Assembly (NCBI GenBank): GCA_013375495.1
Contig: JABXKC010000001.1
Coordinates: 62,001 to 126,000, forward strand
Direction of reading: 5' to 3'
Source of the DNA: Promethearchaeota archaeon
GTDB taxonomy: Archaea > Asgardarchaeota > Lokiarchaeia > Sigynarchaeales > SOKP01
DNA length: 64,000 bases
In this document: piece after piece, positions 17,581 through 27,519 of the stretch
Layout: the number at the start of each line of letters is the position of its first letter
Position numbering within the stretch: the first letter of the stretch is position 1
Position numbers and translations under genes: made by a program
The notes under the pieces: model-generated
What the model saw: the letters and a program-made list of their open reading frames with translations, nothing else
Told to the model about the DNA's origin: nothing
Databases searched by the model: none

Positions 17581-19620
17581 TTGGATAAATTTAATATTAG
17601 AGTAGGAATGACGGAGGATGAAATTGATGATTTTGTTAATAGAGCATTAGATATGATGACTTTAAAAGAAAAAGTTGCAACTATGTCAGGAAACAATTTT
17701 TACTTACTTCTGTTAAAGGATCGTAAGTTCGGTGTACGTCCTTATCCTGCTGGAGGTGTCAAACGATTAGGAATCCCCCCCTTTTTATTCACAGATGGCC
17801 CAAGGGGAGTTATTTTACCAGGATCTACCTGTTTCCCAGTATCGATGGCTCGAGGTGCATCATGGGATGTATCACTCGAAGAAAGAGTAGGAGAAGTTAT
17901 TGGGAAAGAAGCCCGTGCACAAGGAGCTAATCTTTTTGGAGGGGTTTGTATTAACCTTTTACGCCATCCCGCTTGGGGAAGAGCTCAAGAAACATACGGT
18001 GAAGATTCATTTCACATTGGCGAAGTTGGAGCTGCGTTAGTTCGAGGCGTTCAAAAATACAATGTAATGGCAACAGCTAAACATTATGTCGCAAATAGCA
18101 TAGAATATTCACGTTTTAAAGTCGATATCCAAATTAGTGAAAGGACATTAAGAGAAGTTTATTTGCCTCATTTTAAACGTTGTATTGAAGAAGGATGTGC
18201 TACTGTTATGTCGGCTTATAACAAACTACGAGGCGAATATTGTGGTCATAATTCCTATTTATTAAGAGATATCCTAAAAGGTGAATGGGGATTTGAAGGA
18301 TTTGTTCATTCAGATTGGATGAATGGTCTTAAAGATACTAATAAGGGCATCTTGGGAGGTTTAGATGTTGAAATGCCTCGCGCTAAATATTACGGAAAAA
18401 AATTAGAAAAGGCATTAAAATTAGGAAAAGTTCCTATTAAGCTCGTGGACGATTCCGCAAGAAGAATACTAAGTACAGTATTAAAGTTCACCACAAAAAA
18501 AGATCCCCAAAATTATGGCTCAGATCTAATTGGTTGCGACGACCATGTTCTCTTAGCTCGAGAAGTTGCTGAAAAGAGCATGGTTTTGCTTAAAAATCAA
18601 GAGAATGTTTTGCCATTCTCAACTGAAGAGATAAAAACTCTTGCAGTCATAGGTCTCTTAGCTGATATGAAAAATACTGGAGATCGCGGAAGTAGTCACG
18701 TTCGTCAGAGGAATATTGTAACCCATCTGCAAGGGATAAAAGATAATGTTGGAAATAAAATAAAAGTAATCCATAACGAAGGTCACGATATTGATGTTGC
18801 CCAACAAATTGCCCAAAGCGTGGATTCTGTTGTACTGGTTGTTGGATATACCTTTAAAGATGAGGGAGAATATATTCCATTTCTTTCAAAAGGATTAGGA
18901 GACCGAACTAACCTTGGATTAAAAGAAGATGACGTTAAACTTATCAATGCAGTCGCAAAAGTAAACAAAAAATGTGTAGTTGTTTTGGTCGGAGGGAGTG
19001 CGATTATTATGGAAGAGTGGAAAGAAGAAGTACCTTCGATACTAATGGCATGGTATTCCGGAATGGAAGGAGGGCACGCATTAGCAGATATTCTTTTCGG
19101 AAAAGTCAATCCAAGTGGAAAATTACCATTTACAATTCCTAAGGAGTCCGCACATTTACCCTATTTCGAGAATGATATTGACGAGATTGAATATGGTTAC
19201 TATCACGGATACACTTTAATGGAAAAGGAGTCCATTGAACCCGCATTCCCTTTTGGGTTTGGGTTGAGTTATACTGAATATATATATAAAAATATCCGAG
19301 TAGAATCGACCGAAGAGAAAATTATTGTTAGCGTGGACGTTTCGAACATTGGAGCTATTGCAGGTGAAGAGATTGTGCAGTTATATGTGGGTTTTGAGAA
19401 CTCTAATATTAATCGCCCCCTAAAATTGTTACGTGGATTTAAGAGAATAGCATTAAAACCGAAGGAAACAAAAACAGTATCCATTGATGTGAAGAAAAAA
19501 GATTTAGCGTGGTATAATCCTGATAATAAAGCGTGGGAAGTTGAAAGTATCGAATATACTATTTACATCGGATCTTCTTCAAAACGTGAAGATTTACTTA
19601 CTTCAAAGATATCTTTATAA
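17581..19620 (+). CDS. Glycoside hydrolase family 3 beta-glycosidase
   Basis: The 679-residue protein has the three-domain GH3 order: a TIM barrel (to about residue 330) with ATAKHYVANS and the nucleophile Asp in GFVHSDWMNG near residue 245, an alpha/beta sandwich (AGVALLKN-like VLLKNQENVLPF, then SAIIMEEW and WYSGMEGGHALADILFG), and a C-terminal fibronectin III-like domain (SNIGAIAGEEIVQLYV). It hydrolyses beta-glucosides or related glycosides. No signal peptide is seen, so it is cytoplasmic and acts on imported or internal oligosaccharides. The start is TTG at 17581 after aggggt; ATG at 17608 after gagtagg is an alternative. Confidence 0.95.
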   Translation: MDKFNIRVGMTEDEIDDFVNRALDMMTLKEKVATMSGNNFYLLLLKDRKFGVRPYPAGGVKRLGIPPFLFTDGPRGVILPGSTCFPVSMARGASWDVSLEERVGEVIGKEARAQGANLFGGVCINLLRHPAWGRAQETYGEDSFHIGEVGAALVRGVQKYNVMATAKHYVANSIEYSRFKVDIQISERTLREVYLPHFKRCIEEGCATVMSAYNKLRGEYCGHNSYLLRDILKGEWGFEGFVHSDWMNGLKDTNKGILGGLDVEMPRAKYYGKKLEKALKLGKVPIKLVDDSARRILSTVLKFTTKKDPQNYGSDLIGCDDHVLLAREVAEKSMVLLKNQENVLPFSTEEIKTLAVIGLLADMKNTGDRGSSHVRQRNIVTHLQGIKDNVGNKIKVIHNEGHDIDVAQQIAQSVDSVVLVVGYTFKDEGEYIPFLSKGLGDRTNLGLKEDDVKLINAVAKVNKKCVVVLVGGSAIIMEEWKEEVPSILMAWYSGMEGGHALADILFGKVNPSGKLPFTIPKESAHLPYFENDIDEIEYGYYHGYTLMEKESIEPAFPFGFGLSYTEYIYKNIRVESTEEKIIVSVDVSNIGAIAGEEIVQLYVGFENSNINRPLKLLRGFKRIALKPKETKTVSIDVKKKDLAWYNPDNKAWEVESIEYTIYIGSSSKREDLLTSKISL

Positions 19621-19640
19621 AATCATCTTCTAATTTTAAA

Positions 19641-21461
19641 TTATTTAATCTTGAGAGAAACATGACTTGGCTCCCAGTCTAGACTTTGGTGCTCAAAATA
19701 TTGCTTATATAGCTTAGCATATTTTCCTTCTTGTGTGAGTAATGATTTATGAGTACCTTCTTCAACAATTTGTCCGTTTTCCATCACAATTATTCGATCA
19801 GCGTTCACGATTGTTGAGAGCCTATGAGCAATTATTATTGAGGTTCTATTAGATAACAGCACCTCTAAAGCCTCTTGAATAATTGCTTCAGTATAGGCAT
19901 CAACGCTTGAAGTAGCTTCGTCAAGAATAAGAATCCGTGGATCAATTAATATTGCTCTGGCAAAACTGATGAGTTGCTGTTGCCCTGCAGAAAGTCCTTT
20001 TCCTCTTTCGCCTATCTGTGTCTGAAGTCCTTCTGGTAAATATTCAATAAGTTCTTCTAGATGTACAATTTTAATTGCTCTCCAAAGATCTTCTTCTGAA
20101 GCGTCTCGTCGACCGTATCTAATATTTTCCTCTATAGTTCCAGAAAATAGAAATATATCTTGTTGAACCGTTCCTAAGTTTCTCCTGAACGATTCTAAAG
20201 TCATGTCCCTAATGTTTACACTATCAATTTCGATCGAACCACCTTGAAATTCATAATATCGAGTCAAAAGAGAAACCAATGAAGACTTCCCAGCACCCGT
20301 CTGTCCTACAATCGCGAGTTTTTCCCCTTTTTTTATGTGCAAATCTAATCCGTTAAAAACCCATTCTCCTTCTCTATAACAGAAATCTAAATCTTTGATT
20401 TCTATTTCCCCCTCCAATAAGCCGACATCAGTAGCATTTGGATTTTGTTTTACCCTAGGCTCTGAATCAAGAATATCTAATATACGCTCATAAGCAGCCA
20501 TTCCAGAACTAAGTTGTGGAAAAAATACGGAAAGAACCATAATCGGACGGAAAAATTTTTGAAGGTATAGGATAAACATAAATATAGTTCCGGGATTTGA
20601 AATTCCTTGGAATACAAGTTGACCCCCATAAAAAATGACTAATATCAATGTAACAGACGCAATAGTTTCAAGAAGAGGTCTCCACATATGAGTTATTGAT
20701 GTTATTCTAAAACTCGCTTTGAAATATCCCTTGTTTATCTCGTGAAATTGTCCGGCAACGGTAGATTCTTGACCATAACTTTTACAAACATGTATGCCTT
20801 CAATTGATTCTACCATTGCAGAGTTTATATCCCCAATAGCTTTTCTGTAAGCTCTGCTAACAATTCTTACTAATCGTCTAAGTGAAATCACCAATATTAA
20901 GATGAATGGGAGTGCTATTAAAGATATGAGGGCTAGTGTTTTGTTTAGCCATAAAATCATTCCAAAGGTTAATAAGCTTATCAATAAATTACCCAAAGTA
21001 TCTGCCAATAAGAGGGTGGTATTCCCAAATTCTAAAGCATCATTTGAAACTCTTGTGTTTAACCTACCACTCAAGTGCTTATCGAAAAAACTCATATCTT
21101 GCTCTTGTAATTTATCAAAAATATCCATCCGGAGGTTTTCTAAAAAAGAAGGAACAAATTTTCCTATCTCTTTCCGTCTCAAAAAAAACATTATCCATAG
21201 TAGAATTGATAGTAATAAATAAATACCCCCCGTACTAAGAACAACAGAAAGATTGCTATTTGATTTTGAAAGTTCATCAACGGTCATACCAATTACGAGA
21301 GGATTTAATATCTCAGCGATAGATGATACGAAGATAAATAATGCGATTAGGAGGATGTTTTTTCTGAAAGGAGAAACTCGTTTCACATATCTGATAAATA
21401 ATTCGCGATCCTTATACTCTCGTTTTTGTCCCTCGTTCATCATACCAGCATAGAGTCCCAT
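19641..21461 (-). CDS. ABC exporter half-transporter, catalytically competent Walker B
   Basis: This is an ABC exporter with six membrane helices (residues about 35-330) and a nucleotide-binding domain from about 360: Walker A GQTGAGKSS, signature LSAGQQQLISFARA (Ala replaces Gly), Walker B ILILDEATSSVD and H-loop IIAHRLS. The Walker B Glu is present. It lies 12 bp downstream of a second half-transporter on the same strand, and the pair is expected to form a heterodimer. Homologous pairs export drugs, lipids or peptides. The altered signature would pair with the degenerate Walker site of the partner. Confidence 0.94.
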   Translation of the reverse strand: MGLYAGMMNEGQKREYKDRELFIRYVKRVSPFRKNILLIALFIFVSSIAEILNPLVIGMTVDELSKSNSNLSVVLSTGGIYLLLSILLWIMFFLRRKEIGKFVPSFLENLRMDIFDKLQEQDMSFFDKHLSGRLNTRVSNDALEFGNTTLLLADTLGNLLISLLTFGMILWLNKTLALISLIALPFILILVISLRRLVRIVSRAYRKAIGDINSAMVESIEGIHVCKSYGQESTVAGQFHEINKGYFKASFRITSITHMWRPLLETIASVTLILVIFYGGQLVFQGISNPGTIFMFILYLQKFFRPIMVLSVFFPQLSSGMAAYERILDILDSEPRVKQNPNATDVGLLEGEIEIKDLDFCYREGEWVFNGLDLHIKKGEKLAIVGQTGAGKSSLVSLLTRYYEFQGGSIEIDSVNIRDMTLESFRRNLGTVQQDIFLFSGTIEENIRYGRRDASEEDLWRAIKIVHLEELIEYLPEGLQTQIGERGKGLSAGQQQLISFARAILIDPRILILDEATSSVDAYTEAIIQEALEVLLSNRTSIIIAHRLSTIVNADRIIVMENGQIVEEGTHKSLLTQEGKYAKLYKQYFEHQSLDWEPSHVSLKIK

Positions 21462-21473
21462 AATGATCCCACC

Positions 21474-23252
21474 TTAAGTTTTCTCATTTTTAAAATCTTT
21501 TAGAGAAACACGCTTCCCAAATATACGCCTATAATCTTCAGAGATTTGATATAATTCTTTGTGATTACCCTCTGCTACAATTTTTCCATGTTTAAGTACT
21601 AAAATTTTATCAGAACTTCGTATTGTGTGGAGGCGATGAGTGATGATCAAAGTAGTTCTATTTTTTATAATGTTTTCCATAGCTTGACCGATTTTCTCTT
21701 CCGTTTCACTATCAATCGCAGAGACTGAATCATCGAGAAGTAGAATTGCAGGGTTAGTTAAAAAGGCTCGTGCAATCGCAATTCGTTGTTTCTCTCCTCC
21801 TGAGAGCCGCGTACCTCTCTCACCGACAATTGTACTATATTTATCAGAAAACTTTTTAACAAAGTCATCAACTTGAGCAAGCTTTGCTATACTAATTATT
21901 TCATCTTGAGTTGCATTCTGTTGACCAAATGCGATGTTCTCACGAATTGTTTGTGAGAACAAATAGATATCTTGTTCTACATAGCCAATTTTTCTTCGTA
22001 ATTCTTCAAGTTGATAAGCCTGAATATTTTTTCCATCAATTAGTATAGTTCCCTCTTGCGGTTCATAAAGTCGTAGAAGTAATTTCGCAATTGTTGTTTT
22101 GCCACATCCAGTTGGACCAACAAGAGCGACTTTTTGATTTGGCTCTACTATAAAACTTAAATTTGTTAAGACAGGGGATCTGTTTCCTTCTCCATTTTGA
22201 TATGTGAAAGTAACATTTCTAAATTCTATCCTCCCATTAAATTCATCCGCCCATTTCTCGGTACTAATTTTATGACCTTCGCTCTCTTCACTAGAAAGTG
22301 CTTTGAATAACCGCGAACAGGCAGCAAAACCACTTATCATATCATTAGTCGCCCACCAGATAAGATTAGTAGGATCCACAAGAGTTATTAACAGTAAATT
22401 CGTTGCAACTAATTCACCTATGGTCAAAGTGTTTTGTAGAACAAAAATACTGCTTATGATACAAGTAGTTCCAATCATAACATATAGAACTAACATAGGA
22501 AAAAACTTAGATTGAACTTCATATTCGCCTATCGAATTATCTCTATATGCTTTTACCGCTTTATTGAATTTTTTTCGTTCTAGTCCTTCCGCTGTAAATG
22601 ATCGAACAACTGAAGCACCACTTATACTATCTTGCAAAACAACCGCTAAATTTGAATGTTTTCTTAACCTTTTAGCTGCATAAGGTGCTATTTTTCTACG
22701 ATAGTATGAAATAAAATAAATATATAAAATAACAAATGGAAAGCAGACTAATGCCAATCTTAAGTCGAGAGTAGTAATTAGTAAAAGCAGCGTCATTCCC
22801 ACCTGAAAGAACGGATAAAAGTAAAAGCTGCCGTGAGATATCATCGTATTGACTATAAGTACATCATTAGTTGCTAACGCCTGTAAATCTCCAGCTCGGG
22901 CATTATCGTGGTATCTCAAGGGATATTGTTGTAGAGTCTCAAAGAACTCTTGCCTCATATTTTGTTCTGTTTTTAATCCAAGGTAATGACCAGTCATCAT
23001 AGTTGCATAATCCATTATATTTCGAATGAGATAAATTACAAGTCCTATAATAAGCAAGAGAAGAAAACTTTCATAATCAAGAACTATAAGAGCATCATCA
23101 ATAATTTCCCCAATTATAATCGGAATGAGTGTTCTGGTGAAGGTGACGATTGCTATTCCTATTGCAACAGATAATATTAAGAATTTGTTCTTATAAAGGT
23201 GGTGAAGAAGCCATTTTTTATAACTTTTATATCTCTTTTTCTTTAAATTCAT
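21474..23252 (-). CDS. ABC exporter half-transporter with degenerate Walker B
   Basis: Membrane domain about residues 20-310, nucleotide-binding domain from about 335. Walker A is GPTGCGKTT, the signature LSGGEKQRIAIARA is canonical, and Walker B reads ILLLDDSVSAID, with Asp in place of the catalytic Glu. The H-loop is TLIITHRLH. One non-hydrolysing site formed with the LSAGQ signature of the partner, and one active site formed by this canonical signature and the partner's DE, is the known layout of heterodimeric exporters such as BmrC/BmrD and TM287/288. It is first in the two-gene operon. Confidence 0.94.
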   Translation of the reverse strand: MNLKKKRYKSYKKWLLHHLYKNKFLILSVAIGIAIVTFTRTLIPIIIGEIIDDALIVLDYESFLLLLIIGLVIYLIRNIMDYATMMTGHYLGLKTEQNMRQEFFETLQQYPLRYHDNARAGDLQALATNDVLIVNTMISHGSFYFYPFFQVGMTLLLLITTLDLRLALVCFPFVILYIYFISYYRRKIAPYAAKRLRKHSNLAVVLQDSISGASVVRSFTAEGLERKKFNKAVKAYRDNSIGEYEVQSKFFPMLVLYVMIGTTCIISSIFVLQNTLTIGELVATNLLLITLVDPTNLIWWATNDMISGFAACSRLFKALSSEESEGHKISTEKWADEFNGRIEFRNVTFTYQNGEGNRSPVLTNLSFIVEPNQKVALVGPTGCGKTTIAKLLLRLYEPQEGTILIDGKNIQAYQLEELRRKIGYVEQDIYLFSQTIRENIAFGQQNATQDEIISIAKLAQVDDFVKKFSDKYSTIVGERGTRLSGGEKQRIAIARAFLTNPAILLLDDSVSAIDSETEEKIGQAMENIIKNRTTLIITHRLHTIRSSDKILVLKHGKIVAEGNHKELYQISEDYRRIFGKRVSLKDFKNEKT

Positions 23253-23467
23253 AGAGGTTAAATTCCGTTTCTTCTTGTATTTAGCGATATATTCTTTATC
23301 TAATAATTAAATGAGTAGTAACTTAAAAAGTCAAATATAAGCTTTATTTAACACTTTTAGAAGGTTTTTTTTAAATTGCATTTTGATCTTTTACATGAAA
23401 CTATCTTTGAGAAGAGAATTTATTGAAAAATTGAAAAATAATTATAAATACTAAATATTGAAGCTAT

Positions 23468-24922
23468 ATGAGTAGTTCATTCAACCAAAAAATCATTGAC
23501 AAATTGAGAAAAGGATATGCACCAATAGAACAAAGTCCAAAAGAAAATTTAACATCGACCTATAAAAATATATTCAAACCTCTAGTTAATCGAAAAGATT
23601 TCAATCTCTTGTTCGAGCTTTTTGATACTAATGAAGTATTATTGAGAGCATGGAGTTTTCTAGGTTTGCATCATATTTTGGAGGAAACTTCTGTTTATGA
23701 AGAGGAGAGAATAAAAAAAATACAAGAGATTATATTAGAAGTTTTAAATGATAACAGAGAAATTAGCTACTATGGTGATTCAGATGAACATCGAACCTCA
23801 CTACGCGAACACCATGTTAGGAGAATTTGCGAATTAAACAAAAGATTAAGCTTCAAACCCGCTTATGAATATTGTTTATCTTTTGATAAAGTGACAGATA
23901 GTGTGGTTTCCGATCTGATTGAAAATGTGGTTTCTAAAACTGCTGATCTAAAAGTAGAATCTTTAATTTTAAGACTCGCTAATAACACAAGCATAAGGGA
24001 CTTTCACCTCAAAAATCAAATGGTTAAATCCTTCGAAAACCTTTCTCAAGAGGGAGATATTATTAAATTAAATGAAATCACAAATCTCTTTAAATCTTAT
24101 CTAATTCAAATAAATGAAGACAAAATTACAGACCAAGAATTCTTAAAAAAAGTAAAATTACTACAAGAAAATATATTCAGGGTTGGTGCGATATTAGGAT
24201 TACCTCTCGAGGAAGAAACTCTCGAATTTGTGAATTCTCTAAGATATCCATACAGTTCATTATTCCTTATTGCTAAGAGATATCATAATAGCGACAAATT
24301 GGTATCATTAATCTTGAGAAAATTGGAAGAAAGCGAAAATCCTAATTTCATATCAGAAGTTCTAAAAGCTATTCTGATACTAAAAGAAAAGATTGAGAAT
24401 TGGGAAGAAATTATTATTGATAATGTAAAAAATTATCAGATCGTTGATGCGAATCTCATCAATTATATGCAAGAATCTAAACTCATCGACCAAAATTTGA
24501 TCGTGAATTTACTAAATGAGGGGGATAAGTGGTCGTTGGAATTCATTCGAGAGACTCTTATTGATAACCCTGAAATGCTAGAACAATGGCAAGATGTTAA
24601 AAATGAATTCATTAAAATTTTAAAACTTACTACAGCAAAAACATCAGATGAAATTAAGAAACTTCTGATAAAGAAAGAGATGATCCTCAAGTTAATTATA
24701 GATTTACAAATCGAAGAACTGATAAAAATCGGTTTAGAAAATCTCCATAATTTAAAGGATAAAAATTTAATAAAACTTACGGCTTTTTCTATTCTTAAGT
24801 TCGGAGAAGAAAGCCTTCTATTGGAATTGAAGGAGTCAATGAGAAAGGATTCTAATTTAGCAAAAATAGTCTTAAATTTAATAGATAATTTGGACAGAAA
24901 TGAATGGAAATTTTATTACTGA
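23468..24922 (+). CDS. Large all-helical repeat protein of unknown function
   Basis: I do not recognise a named family. The 484-residue protein is Leu/Ile/Glu/Lys-rich and reads as successive amphipathic helix pairs, consistent with a HEAT- or ARM-like superhelix, with units such as NLLFELFDTNEVLLRAWSFL and LIKLTAFSILKFGEESLLLE. No catalytic motif, membrane segment or metal site is visible. Such solenoids usually act as protein-binding scaffolds. It is transcribed alone, divergently from the ABC pair across a 215 bp AT-rich gap. Confidence 0.75.
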   Translation: MSSSFNQKIIDKLRKGYAPIEQSPKENLTSTYKNIFKPLVNRKDFNLLFELFDTNEVLLRAWSFLGLHHILEETSVYEEERIKKIQEIILEVLNDNREISYYGDSDEHRTSLREHHVRRICELNKRLSFKPAYEYCLSFDKVTDSVVSDLIENVVSKTADLKVESLILRLANNTSIRDFHLKNQMVKSFENLSQEGDIIKLNEITNLFKSYLIQINEDKITDQEFLKKVKLLQENIFRVGAILGLPLEEETLEFVNSLRYPYSSLFLIAKRYHNSDKLVSLILRKLEESENPNFISEVLKAILILKEKIENWEEIIIDNVKNYQIVDANLINYMQESKLIDQNLIVNLLNEGDKWSLEFIRETLIDNPEMLEQWQDVKNEFIKILKLTTAKTSDEIKKLLIKKEMILKLIIDLQIEELIKIGLENLHNLKDKNLIKLTAFSILKFGEESLLLELKESMRKDSNLAKIVLNLIDNLDRNEWKFYY

Positions 24923-24969
24923 GTTATTAAATCCATCTAAGTTAGAATAATCTGTTCTGAACAGATTAA

Positions 24970-25212
24970 TTATAACCATCGATCTAATGTCGTATTGCCA
25001 TGGGGTTTTCTAAGTTTTTGCTTAATTTCCCGTGTTCTCCCCTCAATTAGTTTACTTTCGAATATTATTGGATGTTGATTAGATAATAATACACTGCGTT
25101 TTCTCCAGAACAATCTAAGTTTTACATCGAGTGGTCTAATCTGCGATCCACAATTTAAACATAATACTTGATTCTCTGTTACTGGTTGATAGCAAAAAAG
25201 ACATTTAACCAT
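24970..25212 (-). CDS. Small zinc-ribbon protein
   Basis: I set the start at ATG 25212 (80 aa, MVKCLFCYQPVTENQVLCLN), because the upstream in-frame extension is hydrophobic and unlike the rest. Two CX2C knuckles (CLFC and CLNC) within the first 25 residues form a zinc ribbon, followed by a basic region with LRLFWRKR and RTREIKQKLRKPHG. It could bind nucleic acid or protein. No partner is evident; it converges with the helical-repeat gene and lies behind the metallo-hydrolase gene. Confidence 0.7.
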   Translation of the reverse strand: MVKCLFCYQPVTENQVLCLNCGSQIRPLDVKLRLFWRKRSVLLSNQHPIIFESKLIEGRTREIKQKLRKPHGNTTLDRWL

Positions 25213-25309
25213 ATTTAAGTAATAGAGAAAAACTAGTATATAATTATACCTATTGTTCAATTTTACAAAGAAGTCATTTTAAAATTGAATATCCTTCCTC
25301 TAATTTACT

Positions 25310-26221
25310 TTATTTTTCTTTACTAAAATTTTCTTTAATAAGTTTTTTAATAAATTCAATTTTAGGGGGATTATGTTCTTTAATCTTATTAAGTAATTGC
25401 CTAGCTCTTGAATTGTCAGGTTCAAGTTCTAATAAGTAATTACAAAAATCTAAAGCATTTTCAAAAAACTCTTGCTCGTATGTTATTAGTGTCAAATCCA
25501 TTAATGTTTTTACATCATATGGGTTTTCCAATACAAGGTGGTTAAGATTTTCGTTAAATTTCATGTAACTTTTAATAAATTTGTTTATTTTTTCTGCTGG
25601 TTTGATTATATTTTCATGCCCTTCACAAAGAATATCGATATCTATTGCAGATAATTTCTGCATTGATTTGAGATAGTCATCTAAATTACCATCATTAATA
25701 TTTATAGCAATACCAGGAAGGTCTCCAGCGAACAGAAGCCTTTTGTTCCCCGCTTCTAAAAGATATGCTACAGATCCTGGGGTATGTCCCGGAATATGAA
25801 AGCATTTAAACTCGAGTTGTCCAATTTTTAAAATTTCATTATCAGCCTTAATCCTTCTTGCTAGTTTGACAGGCTCATATTTATAATCTGGGAAAAATTG
25901 ATTTATGGATTGGTTTGGACTTTTTTGTTCGATTTTGTTAGCATCTTGTTCATGAGCATAAAATTTAATATCCGGGTTGTATTTTTTAAGTTCATGACAC
26001 GCACCAAAATGATCTATATGCCCGTGTGTTATTAGACAATGTTTAATATCCTTTAGATCATATCCCTTTTTTTCAATAACGCGAATAGGTTCAATGTAAA
26101 GCCCAACATCAATTAATACTAACCCATCTTCACTTTTAGTGTCAACCATATAAACACAACAACCTGGATCAATAGGATTATAAGGTTTAACTACATAAAC
26201 ATTTTCGACGATTTCCATCAT
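25310..26221 (-). CDS. Metallo-beta-lactamase-fold hydrolase
   Basis: The MBL metal motif THGHIDHFGA is near residue 65, with further ligands in HIPGHTPGSVAYLL, LFAGDLPGIA and CEGHENI, so both zinc sites look intact. The C-terminal 80 residues (after about 220) form extra helices resembling a TPR-like unit (EFFENALDFCNYLLELEPDN). Relatives include hydroxyacylglutathione hydrolases and thioesterases. The substrate is unknown. The start is ATG 26221, and a second ATG follows at once. Confidence 0.9.
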   Translation of the reverse strand: MMEIVENVYVVKPYNPIDPGCCVYMVDTKSEDGLVLIDVGLYIEPIRVIEKKGYDLKDIKHCLITHGHIDHFGACHELKKYNPDIKFYAHEQDANKIEQKSPNQSINQFFPDYKYEPVKLARRIKADNEILKIGQLEFKCFHIPGHTPGSVAYLLEAGNKRLLFAGDLPGIAININDGNLDDYLKSMQKLSAIDIDILCEGHENIIKPAEKINKFIKSYMKFNENLNHLVLENPYDVKTLMDLTLITYEQEFFENALDFCNYLLELEPDNSRARQLLNKIKEHNPPKIEFIKKLIKENFSKEK

Positions 26222-26343
26222 TAATAGTACACCTTAACTTGCTAAACATGTTAGTTATAAATTATCTAATTAATATAGTAAAGCTATTAAAAATTATGGT
26301 AAGAAATTAAAAAAAAATAAAAGCTTTTTTAAAAAGTAATTAC

Positions 26344-26628
26344 TTAACCTACTTCGACATCCATCTTTTTCCGTTCTTCAAGCAATACATCGACTACTGA
26401 AGGATCAGCTAGTGTTGTGATGTTCCCGATTTCTGTGTCCGAAGCTATAGCTTTCAAAATCCTGCGCATTATCTTACCACTTCGCGTTTTAGGCAAAGCG
26501 TCAGCAAATTGAATTACATCCGGCTGAAATACGGGGCCAATTTCTTGTCTAACATGCATTCGAATCTCTTTCGATAATTTTGCTGATTTTTCAACTCCAC
26601 CCATTAAAGATACGAACCTTATTGCCAT
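26344..26628 (-). pseudogene. Detached acetyl-CoA synthetase C-terminal domain (partial duplicate)
   Basis: The 94-residue frame matches the last ~93 residues of the ACS at 28617-30599, including the A10 motif PKTRSGKIMRR with the catalytic lysine. I count about 35 nucleotide differences over about 280 bp, mostly silent, with about seven conservative amino-acid changes. The adenylation domain is missing. It has its own ATG with a plausible gttgaga upstream and no internal stop, so it may be expressed as a free domain. It is either a remnant of a second acs gene or a functional small protein. No adenylate-forming activity is possible alone. Confidence 0.75.
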
Positions 26629-26708
26629 CTTCTCAACATTTATATTTTTGATTTAAAAAAAATAAATTTTAATCAATTTAAAAGATTATAGCGTAAGTTT
26701 AAATAAAT

Positions 26709-27371
26709 TTAAGTTTTATAACTTACCCAAAATATAGCAGCTTTAAGCAAATATCTAAATCCTAAATTATAATGAGCACCCCATCCATGTCCAGGAATTA
26801 TAACTACAACTCTTGATTTATCATACGGGCTAATCCAGATTAATGGCTTATCACTTGAAAAGAGATTTGATTGAAGGATAACTTCTATTTTTGGTGATAG
26901 CCACATATTTTTATATGTCTCATCATAAATATGGAGAGGTAATCCTTCTAAGCTTGAAGTAATGGGATGTTTGCCTACAGGGATTCCTATAATTTCTTGA
27001 TGACTCATATAATTTGAAGAGGGTAAATTTCCCTCAGGTTGCATAAGATATCTTCCCCCTACAACTTCTTTATACCACCATTGCCATGAATTATAAGTTG
27101 CAATTGCATGATGTAGTACTATTACTCCTTTACTTGCTTCAACAAATTTTTTCAAATTTTTCTTCACTTCCTCATCTGGATTTTGATTTAAGTTATACAT
27201 TATGACCACATCATACTTTTCTCGTAAATCATCTGTAAAAGCTTCTTTATCAGAGTCAATATGAGTCAATTCTACTTCTTCTATAACATCAATAATTCTG
27301 AAAATAGTATTCTCAAAGGATGCTCCTCCACTAACGATTAATAACCTAATTTTTTTTTTTTGATTTGTCAT
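26709..27371 (-). CDS. ThuA-like protein (class I glutamine amidotransferase-like fold)
   Basis: The 220-residue protein follows ThuA-like trehalose-utilisation proteins: RLLIVSGGASFENTIFRIID at the start, YDVVIMYNLNQNPDEEVK, the GVIVLHHAIATYNSW block, then HPITSSLEGL, IYDETYKNM and VVVIIPGHGWGAHY. The fold resembles class I amidotransferases without the catalytic Cys. The biochemical role is poorly known, generally sugar metabolism. It is divergent from the regulator at 27520 over a 148 bp gap carrying a candidate operator, so it may be that regulator's target. Confidence 0.85.
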   Translation of the reverse strand: MTNQKKKIRLLIVSGGASFENTIFRIIDVIEEVELTHIDSDKEAFTDDLREKYDVVIMYNLNQNPDEEVKKNLKKFVEASKGVIVLHHAIATYNSWQWWYKEVVGGRYLMQPEGNLPSSNYMSHQEIIGIPVGKHPITSSLEGLPLHIYDETYKNMWLSPKIEVILQSNLFSSDKPLIWISPYDKSRVVVIIPGHGWGAHYNLGFRYLLKAAIFWVSYKT

Positions 27372-27410
27372 ATTTCTTCATTTTTTTATTGTATTTTCAA
27401 AATAATATTA

Positions 27411-27470
27411 TAAACGGCAAAAAGTTGTTTTATTAATTACCGTTTGTATAGTTTACAAATGGCAAAAATT
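27411..27470. promoter_or_regulatory. Candidate operator between thuA-like gene and Lrp-like regulator
   Basis: In the divergent gap the word aaacggcaaaaagtt (27412-27426) is followed by the inverted half ccgttt (27440-27445) and a degenerate direct copy aaatggcaaaaatt (27457-27470). A TATA-like atttataaatttt lies next, about 40 bp before the ATG at 27520. Three related half sites around a divergent promoter are what an Lrp-type autoregulator would use. No binding evidence is available. Confidence 0.4.
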
Positions 27471-27519
27471 ATTTATAAATTTTACCATAATATATATCAA
27501 AAAAGAAAATGAGAGAGAA

